DNA from: CBDHDJ01 sp965261645
GTDB lineage: Bacteria > Pseudomonadota > Alphaproteobacteria > SHVV01
Length of the DNA: 64,000 nucleotides
Assembly (NCBI GenBank): GCA_965261645.1
Contig: CBDHDJ010000004.1
Span: forward strand, 1,798,001 to 1,862,000
Reading direction: 5' to 3'
Below are positions 7,902 through 15,658 of the stretch, piece after piece. A program made the translations under genes and the position numbers. Position 1 is the first letter of the stretch, and each line of letters opens with the position of its first letter. The notes under the pieces were generated by a model. That model saw only the letters and a list, made by a program, of their open reading frames with translations. It ran no database searches and was not told where the DNA came from.

Positions 7902-8463
7902 CTAAGGACGGACCGATGGCCCCGGTCAGTGAATCGAATCGGGGTGCGATAGTTGTCAATGATCGTGTCTGAAAAATAGGTATCTTTTTCGCCGACCGCG
8001 AACCAGTTGTGCACGGGGAATCGATCGCCCATGAGCGCCTCGATCTGATCGAGGCTGTCGAGCTCGAGTGTGGGCGACCACCAGATGGGATAGGGCCCCG
8101 CCTCTTCGCTCGTCACACACCCGGACACACAGAGCACCAGGCTCACCAAGAGAAGTCTCGCCACTCTCATTGTCGCGCTTGTCGCTACCCACGGTGTCAT
8201 GATTCAGGTTGCACGCGCCTCGCGACGAGGTAAGCGCTCAGTAGCACTCGGAATAAGACCGGCAGAGATACTTTTCCGGGTCGATCACGCGGAACACCTC
8301 GCCGGCCTCTTCACGGGTAAAGATGTGCACCCGGCTGGCCATCCTCCTGACACCCCTCGGTTTGTCATCGACCACCACCAGGATGTCCTCGAGGCCGTCA
8401 CCGGTTAAGTCGGCGCGCACCATGATTTCGGTGGCCAGCCACCCCTTGAAAGAAACTATTCCC

Positions 8464-10046
8464 GTAACTGCCCAGGTAGCCGATGGCCGAGCGGCTGGAT
8501 AGGACGGACGGGCAGATTTTGTAGGTTTGATGGACTGAATGCCTAGGTTTTGATTGACAAGCAGGGGGTGATGCGATTCAAGAATCCAATGAATCGTAAA
8601 GCCCTTGCCCTCTTGTCGAAAGACGAACTGATCGATTTGGTGCTGTCTCTGGCGGCACGGCTCGACGAACTCGAGCGCCGGCTCGGCTTGAACAGCACCA
8701 ACAGCGGCAAGCCGCCGTCCAGCGATGGACTGAGCAAGCCGCCGGCGGGGAAGCAGAAGCGGCGGCGCACCGGGAGCCTGCGCGAGAAGTCGGGCCGCAA
8801 GCCGGGCGGGCAGAAGGGCCACGAGGGCGAGACCCTGCGCCAAGTCGCCGAACCCGACGCGATTACCGATCATTATCCCGAGACCTGCCCGAACTGTGGT
8901 TCGGGATTGACGCCGGAGATGTCCACCGGCCATGGCGCCCGCCAGGTTTTCGATCTGCCCGAGCCCCGGCCCCTGGTGGTCATGGAGCATCGGGCGCATC
9001 GTTGCCGTTGCGGGCGATGTGGCAGGCAAACCAGGGCCGCCTTTCCCGCTGGCGTCACCGGCCCGGTGCGGTATGGCGCGCGGATCGGGGCCATGGTGGT
9101 CTACCTGTCGCACTACCAGCTCTTGCCCGAAGATCGTCTGGCCGAGTTGATGGCGGATCTGTTCGCCGTCGCCCTGGTTCCGGCGACCGTCGCGCGGATG
9201 GGCCGAAGCCGCGCCCGGCGCTTCGAAGGCGTCGTCGAGGTGATCCGCGACTTGGTGAAATCGGCGCCGGTCAAGCACATGGACGAGACCGGCTTGCGGG
9301 TCGGCGGGCGGACCCAATGGCTGCACGTCGCCTCGAGTGCCGGGCTGACCTTCCACCGGGTCTCGGCCGGGCGCGGCAGCCTGCTCGATGGCGTCGCCGG
9401 CATCGTCGTGCACGACCACTGGAAGCCGTACTTCACGACGCAAGGCGTGGACCATGCGCTGTGCAACGCCCATCACCTTCGAGAGTTGCAAGCCCTGATC
9501 GAGATCGAGAAGGAAGGCTGGGCGCGCAAGATGCAAAGGCTGCTCCGCCGTGCCTGCCACGCGGCAAACCTCGCCCGGGAGCGGGGCGTGGCGCTGCAAC
9601 CGAGCCTCGTCGAAGGCTTCCGACGATGGTGGGACGCCATCACGGCCGAGGGCATCCGCTTTCACGAGGCCCAGCCCCCGCTCGGCCCCGCACCGGCCGA
9701 GGGCCAGGCCAAGCGCCGTGGACGCAAGCCGCGCCGCACCGGCCACAACCTTCTCCTACGTCTTCAGGCGCGCAAGGAAGACGCGCTACGCTTCCTCGCC
9801 AACCTCGCCGTGCCCTTCACCAACAATCAGGCTGAGCAGGACGTGCGCATGGCGAAGCTCAAGCAGAAAATCTCCGGCGGCTTCCGATCCGAACAAGGGG
9901 CGAACGACTTCGCGACCATCCGCGGCTTCATCTCGACCGCCAAAAAAAAGGGCTGGAACATCATTCCCGCGCTCATGGAAAATCCCGAAATCCTGATCGC
10001 TCGTCTCCGCGCCGCCTGATAGGCCCAGACCTACCTGGGCAGTTAC
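8464..10046 (+). mobile_element. IS66-family insertion sequence
   Basis: A 1583-bp element with 16-bp perfect inverted ends (GTAACTGCCCAGGTAG at 8464 and its complement ending at 10046). An 8-bp target duplication CTATTCCC is present at 8456-8463 and 10047-10054, as expected for IS66. Only the tnpC gene is present; tnpA and tnpB are absent, as in the ISBst12-like subgroup. Confidence 0.95.
8571..10019 (+). CDS. IS66-family transposase TnpC
   Basis: About 482 residues. An N-terminal leucine-rich coiled coil (LAARLDELERRLGL) precedes the family segment NSGKPPSSDG. A zinc finger follows (CPNCGSGL and CRCGRCG), then the DDE core (HMDETGLRVGG, VHDHWKPYF, NNQAEQDVRMAK). ATG 8571 is used; an in-frame TTG at 8550 would add seven residues. 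The gene looks intact. Confidence 0.93.
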   Translation: MRFKNPMNRKALALLSKDELIDLVLSLAARLDELERRLGLNSTNSGKPPSSDGLSKPPAGKQKRRRTGSLREKSGRKPGGQKGHEGETLRQVAEPDAITDHYPETCPNCGSGLTPEMSTGHGARQVFDLPEPRPLVVMEHRAHRCRCGRCGRQTRAAFPAGVTGPVRYGARIGAMVVYLSHYQLLPEDRLAELMADLFAVALVPATVARMGRSRARRFEGVVEVIRDLVKSAPVKHMDETGLRVGGRTQWLHVASSAGLTFHRVSAGRGSLLDGVAGIVVHDHWKPYFTTQGVDHALCNAHHLRELQALIEIEKEGWARKMQRLLRRACHAANLARERGVALQPSLVEGFRRWWDAITAEGIRFHEAQPPLGPAPAEGQAKRRGRKPRRTGHNLLLRLQARKEDALRFLANLAVPFTNNQAEQDVRMAKLKQKISGGFRSEQGANDFATIRGFISTAKKKGWNIIPALMENPEILIARLRAA

Positions 10047-10066
10047 CTATTCCCATATGATGATCG

Positions 10067-10109
10067 CTTGCCTATCCGGTTATCACCCACACCCACTATA
10101 TGTAGTGTG
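10067..10109 (+). repeat. left terminal inverted repeat of the cassette
   Basis: 43 bp beginning CTTGCCTATCCGGTTATC, complementary to 10779-10821 with a single A/C difference at position 23. The 8-bp GATGATCG target duplication precedes it. Confidence 0.95.
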
Positions 10110-10237
10110 TCTCCTTGGACTGCAGGCAAGGGCCGGCGCAGGCGCATTGAGGAGGCGATCCGGCTAATTCTTGATTGTTCTGAAAACCGAACCGGATTTT
10201 AATTCACGTCACGTACTTAACATCGGGGGACGGAACG

Positions 10238-10546
10238 GTGGCGACCAAGGGAAAAACGAAGAAACCCACGGCCAGACGGGAAGCTGCTGATGAAACGACA
10301 TCGTCTGAGCGATTGACGGCACTAGTCGAAGAAAGCGACGCGCTGGCACGAATCGTTGCGAAGAACCCGTCCGCGCCTGTTAGTCTCCTGCGCGTTTTGA
10401 GTCGCAGCGAAGACGAAGCGACACGCAAGAACGTGGTCCTCAATCCGTTTACTCCATATGACGTATTGAGCGAACTTGAAAACCAGTTCACAGAGCTATT
10501 TGTGAATAATCCGGCACTCGAATCCTACAATTCAATGAAGCTCTGA
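10238..10546 (+). CDS. small leucine-rich-variant (LRV)-like passenger protein
   Basis: 102 residues with a basic, Lys-rich N-terminus (about 1-17) and then LRV/HEAT-like helical units: ARIVAKNPSAPVSLLRVL, TRKNVVLNPFTPYDVLSEL and a partial LFVNNPALESYN. The spaced NP-x-x-P pattern is typical of variant leucine-rich repeats, which usually bind protein or nucleic acid partners. There is no signal peptide. GTG at 10238 follows a GGGGGA ribosome site by 7 bases. It is the only gene in the cassette, so it is cargo rather than a transposase. The function is unknown. Confidence 0.65.
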   Translation: MATKGKTKKPTARREAADETTSSERLTALVEESDALARIVAKNPSAPVSLLRVLSRSEDEATRKNVVLNPFTPYDVLSELENQFTELFVNNPALESYNSMKL

Positions 10547-10778
10547 TTTCCTGGAATATTCCATCGGTGTGGTTCACCTCCGATTTCAGATAAATTTCAA
10601 TGAAGTGACGGTCCTTTATGCAACGTGGCGTTTTGCCAAATCCGACTCAATGATTAGGATTTCCACCACGCTAAAGTGTCGCCTAAAAGCCGCTACAATG
10701 CCGTCCGAGTCCCTGCTCGGCATCGCCGGAGATATCTCCGCTTCGACCTGCACCGAGCTTTACTCAGGAAAATGGGTG
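10547..10778. other. non-coding part of the cassette
   Basis: No convincing gene is seen between the passenger stop and the right inverted repeat. A perfect palindrome GGAATATTCC lies at 10553-10562, 7 bp after the stop codon. Base composition is more AT-rich than the chromosome around it. Confidence 0.5.
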
Positions 10779-10821
10779 CACACTACATATAGTGGGTGGG
10801 GGTGATAACCGGATAGGCAAG
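10779..10821 (-). repeat. right terminal inverted repeat of the cassette
   Basis: 43 bp complementary to 10067-10109 with one mismatch, followed directly by the second GATGATCG copy at 10822-10829. Its reverse reading supplies the false C-terminus of the truncated gene C frame. Confidence 0.95.
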
Positions 10822-11305
10822 GATGATCGGTAGGAACGTCAATTTCGACGAAGTATTCCTCAACATCTTCATACCCGAGGAAGCGTCCCTGCTTGCGAAA
10901 CAACTCTGTTCGCCAGCCGGTCCAATACTGGCGCCAGGACACGCGCTCCTTGTTCGCCTCGTAAAGCCTGCATTTCTCCTCACATTGGAAGCCTTGATCG
11001 ATCCTCGCGGGCAGAACATCAATGGCGGCCTTGTTCAGGACATAGTCATTGACGAAGCTCTCTTGCGCCGGCGCCGCCTGCTTGAGGTGCTCGAGTACCC
11101 GGCACCGAACGGCTTGATATCGCCACGAATATTGGTCCCAAAGTGAGAGCCTCAGCTCGTACTCATGTTCGATCTCGCGTTCAATCCTGAGCATGTCGGC
11201 GCAGTTCCCCGCGAAATCTTCCCGCTCCGCGTTGTCCTCGATGACGGTGACCGCAAAGCCCGAGTCGGGGCGATCCGGCCACAATGGCCGCTGCAGGCGC
11301 GCATC

Positions 11306-11475
11306 GATCTGATCGAGGCTGTCGAGCTCGAGCGCGGGCGACCACCAGATGGGGTAGGGCCCGGACTCGCCCTCAGCCGCGGCGGCGGGTAGGCCCAGCG
11401 TCAAGCCCACGAGAACAAGGATCACCAATCTCATCGTTCGGATCATAGCCCCAAATCTTGTCATGAATGGGACGG
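11306..11475 (-). repeat. 5' segment of gene C duplicated in gene A (5521-5690)
   Basis: Covers the signal peptide, the first 50 codons and 11 bp upstream. It is nearly identical to gene A over about 170 bp and then unrelated. Beyond 11475 the sequence leads into the gpmI upstream region, so this copy marks the original right border of the island. Confidence 0.85.
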
Positions 11476-11550
11476 CCGGAGCGAGCCACCGTTCGCAACC
11501 GGCGGCGCGACGGATGCGGGTGCGGCGCTACCAGTGTATAGTCCGCGACC

Positions 11551-13137
11551 ATGACCGAGACCGCTTCCCGCCCGGTCGTGTTGTGCGTGCTCGACGGCTG
11601 GGGCCACCGCGTCGAGCCGGACGACAACGCGATCGCCCAGGCCGAGACGCCCAACTACGATCGCTATCTCGCCGCGTGTCCCCACGGCCTGTTGCGCACC
11701 TCGGGCGCGGACGTCGGCCTGCCCGAGGGCCAGATGGGCAACTCCGACGTCGGCCACATGAATCTCGGCGCAGGACGCATCGTCTTGCAGGATCTTCCCC
11801 GCATCAATGCGGCGCTCGCCGATGCCAGCCTGCTCGAGAGCCCGGGCTTTGTGAACCTCGTCGATAGGCTGCGCGATTCGCAGGGCACCTGCCACCTCAT
11901 GGGGCTGCTCTCGCCGGGCGGGGTTCACGCCCACCAGGCCCACATCGCCGCGCTGGTGCACGAGCTCGCGGCCCGCGGCATTCCCGTCGCGGTGCACGCC
12001 TTTCTCGACGGCCGCGATACGCCGCCGGCGAGCGCAGCCGGCTACATGACGGATTTCCTGAACCGGACCGAGAAGATCGGCGGACTCAGGCTCGCCACCC
12101 TCAGCGGGCGCTTCTACGCGATGGACCGCGACAAACGCTGGGAGCGCACCCGACTGGCTTACGACGCCTTCGTCGGCGGCCAAGGCGAACGCGCGCCGGA
12201 CCCCTTGGCGGCCATTGGGGCCGCCTATGAGGCCGGACACACCGACGAGTTCGTACCGCCCACCGTGATCGATGGTTATGCCGGCATGCGCGACGGTGAC
12301 GGCCTGTTGATGGCGAATTTCCGCGCCGACCGGGTGCGCCAAATCCTCTCGGCGCTGGTCGATCCGGATTTCGCCGGCTTCACCAGGCCCCGCGCCGTCG
12401 CTTTCGCCGCGGCGGCGGGCGTCGTGAGCTATTCATCGGCGCTCTCGGCCCATCTCGCCGCACTGCTGGCGCAGCGATCGCTCACCGCAACGCTCGGTGA
12501 TGTCGTGGCCGAGAACGGGCTCGCGCAACTGCGCCTCGCGGAGACCGAGAAATATGCCCACATCACGTTCTTCTTCAATGGCGGCCGCGAGGCGGTGCTG
12601 CCCGGTGAGGAGCGCATCCTGATCCCCTCGCCCCAGGTCGCCACCTACGACCAGAAGCCTGAAATGTCGGCGGCCGAGGTGACCGATGCCTTGGTTGAGG
12701 CGATCGCGTCCCAGCGCTTCGACTTCATCCTGGTGAATTACGCTAACCCCGACATGGTGGGCCATTCCGGCAAGCTCGAGGCCACCATCCGCGCGGTGGA
12801 ATTCGTCGACCGTTGCCTCGGCCGCATCGACGAAGCCATCGAGCGAGCGGGGGGGGCTTTCGTGATCACCGCGGATCACGGCAACGCCGAACGTATGCGG
12901 GAGCCACGCGCGAACCAGCCGCACACCGCGCACACGACCGATGTGGTGCCGATCCTTCTCGTCCGCCCGTCCGGGACCACGCCTACGCTGCGCGACGGCC
13001 GCCTTGCCGACGTCGCACCGACCGTGCTCGCGCTACTTGGCCTACCCCAACCGCAGGCCATGACGGGCGAGAGCTTGTTGGGGCCGTCCGCCGAGCCCGG
13101 CCAAGATCACGAACGCCAGCGCGTGGCGTCAGTTTGA
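11551..13137 (+). CDS. gpmI: 2,3-bisphosphoglycerate-independent phosphoglycerate mutase
   Basis: Interconverts 3- and 2-phosphoglycerate in glycolysis using a phosphoserine intermediate and two manganese ions. 528 residues, near the usual 510-550. Metal ligand Asp15 lies in LCVLDGWGH, the catalytic Ser65 in MGNSDVGHMNLGAGR, and further metal ligands in VNYANPDMVGHSGK, TADHGNAE and HTAHTTD. It starts with ATG after a short gap from the island. Its TGA overlaps the probable TTG start of the next gene, so they are likely co-transcribed. Confidence 0.96.
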   Translation: MTETASRPVVLCVLDGWGHRVEPDDNAIAQAETPNYDRYLAACPHGLLRTSGADVGLPEGQMGNSDVGHMNLGAGRIVLQDLPRINAALADASLLESPGFVNLVDRLRDSQGTCHLMGLLSPGGVHAHQAHIAALVHELAARGIPVAVHAFLDGRDTPPASAAGYMTDFLNRTEKIGGLRLATLSGRFYAMDRDKRWERTRLAYDAFVGGQGERAPDPLAAIGAAYEAGHTDEFVPPTVIDGYAGMRDGDGLLMANFRADRVRQILSALVDPDFAGFTRPRAVAFAAAAGVVSYSSALSAHLAALLAQRSLTATLGDVVAENGLAQLRLAETEKYAHITFFFNGGREAVLPGEERILIPSPQVATYDQKPEMSAAEVTDALVEAIASQRFDFILVNYANPDMVGHSGKLEATIRAVEFVDRCLGRIDEAIERAGGAFVITADHGNAERMREPRANQPHTAHTTDVVPILLVRPSGTTPTLRDGRLADVAPTVLALLGLPQPQAMTGESLLGPSAEPGQDHERQRVASV

Positions 13138-14327
13138 CGACCGTGCGCAAGATTCCGTTTCACGCCATCGCTGCGGCCATCGTGGCCCTCTTTCTGATGT
13201 TTCCGCCAGCGGTGGCGGCTGATGATACCGCGACAGAAGGCAAACTGAAGGCCGTCGAACGCGCGCTCGATGAGGGGCACAAGAAGAAGCAGCAAATCGA
13301 CCGCCAGGCCGAGGAGCTCGAACGCGAGGTGCTGGACCTGCGGGCGCGCCTCATAACCACCGCGGCAGCCGCCCAGCGGGAGGAGGAGATCGTCTCACGC
13401 CTCGAACGGGCCCTGGCTGCCTACGAAATCGAGGAACGCGCGCGCCAGGCCGGCCTCGTTCGGCGCAAGGTGGCGCTGGCCGCCACGCTCGCCGCGCTCG
13501 AGCGGTTGGCCTATCTCCCGCCCGAAACCCTGCTCATCAGCCGGACATCAGCGATCGATGCGATCCGGAGCTCGCGCTTGTTGAGCGCCGTCGTGCCCGC
13601 GCTCGAGGCAGAGGCGCGCGCACTTGGCGCGGAACTCGCCGCCCTCAAGGCTCTGCGCGGAGAGATCGCGGCGAAGCAGATCGGCCTCATCAAAGCCAAC
13701 AACCGGCTCGTCAAGGAACAGCGTGCGCTCGACCGCCTTCTCAAGCGCACGGCGGGCCGTCAATCGCATATCCTTGATGCAAGCCGCACCCAGCAGGAGC
13801 GGCTGGCGCGGTTGGCCGCCGAAGCGAAGGACCTGAGGGCGCTCCTCCACAGGATTGGCCGGGACGAGGACGAGAGGCGTGTGCGGGAGAGCGCTGTGGT
13901 CGCGCTGCCGCTGAAGCCCTTTTCCGCGGCGCGCGGCGCCATGCCCTTCCCGGTGGCCGGCGAACTCGTGCTTCGTTTCGGGGAAGTGACGGAGTTCGGG
14001 ACGACGTCAAAGGGAATCTCGCTGGCCACCAGGGCGGGCGCCCAAGTGATCGCGCCGCATGACGGCCGCGTTGTCTTCGCGGGTCCCTTCCGCAGCTACG
14101 GGCAACTCTTGATCATCGCCCATAGCGAGGGATATCATACTTTGATAGCCGGAATGGCGTACATCGAAACCATTGTCGGCCAGTGGTTATTGGCCGGCGA
14201 GCCGGTCGGGCGAATGGACGATGCGGGGCGTTCCCAGCCGACCCTTTATGTCGAACTACGCCGTGCCGGCGAACCCATCAATCCGCTCCCGTGGTTGGCG
14301 GCGAGCGAGGGGAAGGTCAAGGGATAA
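13134..14327 (+). CDS. EnvC-like murein hydrolase activator with degenerate LytM domain
   Basis: A signal peptide (IAAAIVALFLMFPPAVAA) directs it to the periplasm. Long coiled coils follow (about 30-250, rich in Leu, Ala, Glu and Arg), then a C-terminal LytM/M23 fold (FGEVTEFGTTSKGI to HTLIAGM). The catalytic HxxxD of active M23 enzymes is replaced by SKGIS, as in EnvC. It therefore probably activates cell-division amidases rather than cutting peptidoglycan. The start is either TTG 13134, overlapping the gpmI stop, or GTG 13143. It overlaps ctpA by one base (TAATG). The gpmI-envC-ctpA order is common in alphaproteobacteria. Confidence 0.88.
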   Translation: MTTVRKIPFHAIAAAIVALFLMFPPAVAADDTATEGKLKAVERALDEGHKKKQQIDRQAEELEREVLDLRARLITTAAAAQREEEIVSRLERALAAYEIEERARQAGLVRRKVALAATLAALERLAYLPPETLLISRTSAIDAIRSSRLLSAVVPALEAEARALGAELAALKALRGEIAAKQIGLIKANNRLVKEQRALDRLLKRTAGRQSHILDASRTQQERLARLAAEAKDLRALLHRIGRDEDERRVRESAVVALPLKPFSAARGAMPFPVAGELVLRFGEVTEFGTTSKGISLATRAGAQVIAPHDGRVVFAGPFRSYGQLLIIAHSEGYHTLIAGMAYIETIVGQWLLAGEPVGRMDDAGRSQPTLYVELRRAGEPINPLPWLAASEGKVKG

Positions 14328-15619
14328 TGCATAGGTTGTTGGTCGCAGGCCTCTTGGGCCTGTTCCTGCTCGCTACGCCCGCTGTCGCGTACGCCGCAGG
14401 ATCGGAGACCTATCGGCAGCTCAACCTCTTCGGCGACGTTTTCGAACGGGTACGCGCCGATTATGTCGAGGAAGTCAGCGACACCGAGCTGATCGAGGCC
14501 GCCATCAAGGGCATGCTGTCCTCGCTGGATCCCCACTCGAGCTACCTCAACCCCGACAGCTTCAAGGAAATGCAGGAGCAGACGCGGGGCGAGTTCGGCG
14601 GGCTTGGCATCGAGGTCTCGATGGAGAACGGCTTTGTCAAGGTGATCGCGCCGATCGAGGACACCCCGGCGTTTCGCGCAGGTATCAAGCCGGGCGACCT
14701 GATTACCCACCTCGACGGAGAATCGGTTCTCGGGCTCACGCTCAATGACGCCGTCGAGAAGATGCGCGGGCCCGTCAACACGGACATCACCATCACCGTG
14801 TCACGGCTCGGCATCGAGGAGCCCTTCGACGTCACCATCAAGCGGGCCAAGATCAAGGTAGGCTCGGTCCGTCACCGGACCGAGGGCAAGGCCGCCTATA
14901 TCCGTATCACAGCCTTCAGCGAGCAGACCGAAGGTGGGCTCAAGGCGGCCATGAAAGCGTTGAAGAAAGAGCTCGGCGACGAATTGCAAGGCGTCATTCT
15001 CGATCTCCGCGGCAATCCTGGTGGCCTGCTCGATCAGGCGGTCGCCGTGGCCGACGCCTTTTTGGACCAGGGCGAAATCGTCTCGACGCGCGGCCGCCGC
15101 GAACAGGACTCCAAGCGTTATAACGCGAACAAAGGCGATATTTCCAACGGCAAGCCCGTTGTCGTGTTGATCAACGGCGGCTCCGCCTCGGCGTCCGAGA
15201 TCGTCGCCGGCGCCATGCAGGACCACAACCGCGCCATCGTCATGGGGACCAAATCGTTCGGCAAGGGTTCGGTCCAGACCATCATGCCGCTCGCCGGGCG
15301 TGGCGCAATTCGGCTGACGACGTCGCTCTACTACACACCCTCAGGCGTATCGATCCAGGCGAAGGGCATCGAGCCTGACATCATCGTCGAGCAGGCGCGT
15401 CTCGAGCCGATTGACGCGGGCCCGGCTCGCAGTGAGGCGAGCTTGCGCAACCACCTTGGCGGAACCGACGAAGAAGGCGACGTCGAGGGTGACGCGGAAG
15501 GAGAGGAAGCGGTGAGCGCGGCGGTGTCGCCTGACAGCGAAAGCTTCGATTACCAGCTGTCGCGGGCGATCGACCTGTTACACGGCATCTCGCTCTCTGC
15601 CAATCGCTACGCGGAGTAA
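14327..15619 (+). CDS. ctpA: carboxy-terminal processing protease (S41)
   Basis: Periplasmic serine protease that trims the C-termini of exported proteins. 430 residues: signal peptide (LLGLFLLATPAVAYA), a PDZ domain at about 95-165 (GLGIEVSMENGFVKV) and an S41 catalytic core with LDLRGNPGG. The Ser288/Lys313 dyad is in SASASEIVAGA and SFGKGSVQ. A poorly conserved acidic tail (EEGDVEGDAEGEE) follows. ATG 14327 overlaps the preceding stop, and translational coupling with the amidase activator fits joint control of cell wall turnover. Confidence 0.95.
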   Translation: MHRLLVAGLLGLFLLATPAVAYAAGSETYRQLNLFGDVFERVRADYVEEVSDTELIEAAIKGMLSSLDPHSSYLNPDSFKEMQEQTRGEFGGLGIEVSMENGFVKVIAPIEDTPAFRAGIKPGDLITHLDGESVLGLTLNDAVEKMRGPVNTDITITVSRLGIEEPFDVTIKRAKIKVGSVRHRTEGKAAYIRITAFSEQTEGGLKAAMKALKKELGDELQGVILDLRGNPGGLLDQAVAVADAFLDQGEIVSTRGRREQDSKRYNANKGDISNGKPVVVLINGGSASASEIVAGAMQDHNRAIVMGTKSFGKGSVQTIMPLAGRGAIRLTTSLYYTPSGVSIQAKGIEPDIIVEQARLEPIDAGPARSEASLRNHLGGTDEEGDVEGDAEGEEAVSAAVSPDSESFDYQLSRAIDLLHGISLSANRYAE

Positions 15620-15658
15620 CTGTAACTTCAGGCACCCGGATCCGGTCGGCGGAACATC

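Larger units (their letters stand above)
5836..8170 (-). pseudogene. exported protein B, lipoprotein paralog, broken by IS1182 and a frameshift
   Basis: The N-terminal part (7902-8170) starts MRVARLLLVSLVLCVSGC. This is a lipoprotein signal with lipobox VSGC, unlike the cleaved signal of A and C. It continues with YPIWWSPTLELDSLDQIEAL. The C-terminal part (5836-6457) keeps SYLRDFVLDAKAINILPVM and RGDFDGDGLDDLL. An IS1182 element separates the halves with a 4-bp CTAA duplication. Near 5985-6005 the frame shifts: homology to A (LYLVTRKRPEAVLRV) resumes in another frame and ends at a TAA at 5836. The ATG at 8170 is chosen for the lipoprotein signal. It lies 67 bp downstream of gene C on the same strand. 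Confidence 0.82.
10067..10821. mobile_element. transposase-less mobile cassette with 43-bp terminal inverted repeats
   Basis: A 755-bp segment bounded by 43-bp inverted repeats (10067-10109 and 10779-10821) that differ at one position. It is flanked by a perfect 8-bp target duplication GATGATCG (10059-10066 and 10822-10829). It carries one small gene and no transposase, so it must be moved in trans or be a relic. The repeat begins CTTGCCTATCCGG and contains an inner palindrome-like CACTATATGTAGTG. I do not recognise the ends. The organisation matches mobile insertion cassettes that carry passenger genes. It interrupts gene C. Confidence 0.88.
8238..11464 (-). pseudogene. exported protein C, paralog interrupted by IS66 and a 755-bp cassette
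   Basis: The N-terminal part (10822-11464) has the same type I signal peptide and YPIWWSPALELDSLDQ as gene A. A short middle piece lies at 10047-10066, and the C-terminal part (8238-8463) has RADLTGDGLEDILVVV and ends SECY. Removing IS66 (8464-10046) and the cassette (10067-10821), each with one copy of its target duplication, rejoins TDH-HMGIVSFKGW in frame. This gives an unbroken protein about the size of A (roughly 310 residues), with no other defect seen. The gene was therefore intact until these insertions. The N-terminal piece now ends inside the cassette repeat. Confidence 0.85.

Noticed and set aside
8238..9746. A 502-residue minus-strand protein fusing the end of gene C with antisense IS66 sequence
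   Set aside because: The junction is the IS66 inverted repeat; only 8238-8463 belongs to gene C.
10067..10821. Cassette as a Tn3-derived miniature element
   Set aside because: Tn3-type ends begin GGGG and make 5-bp duplications; here the ends start CTTGCC and the duplication is 8 bp.
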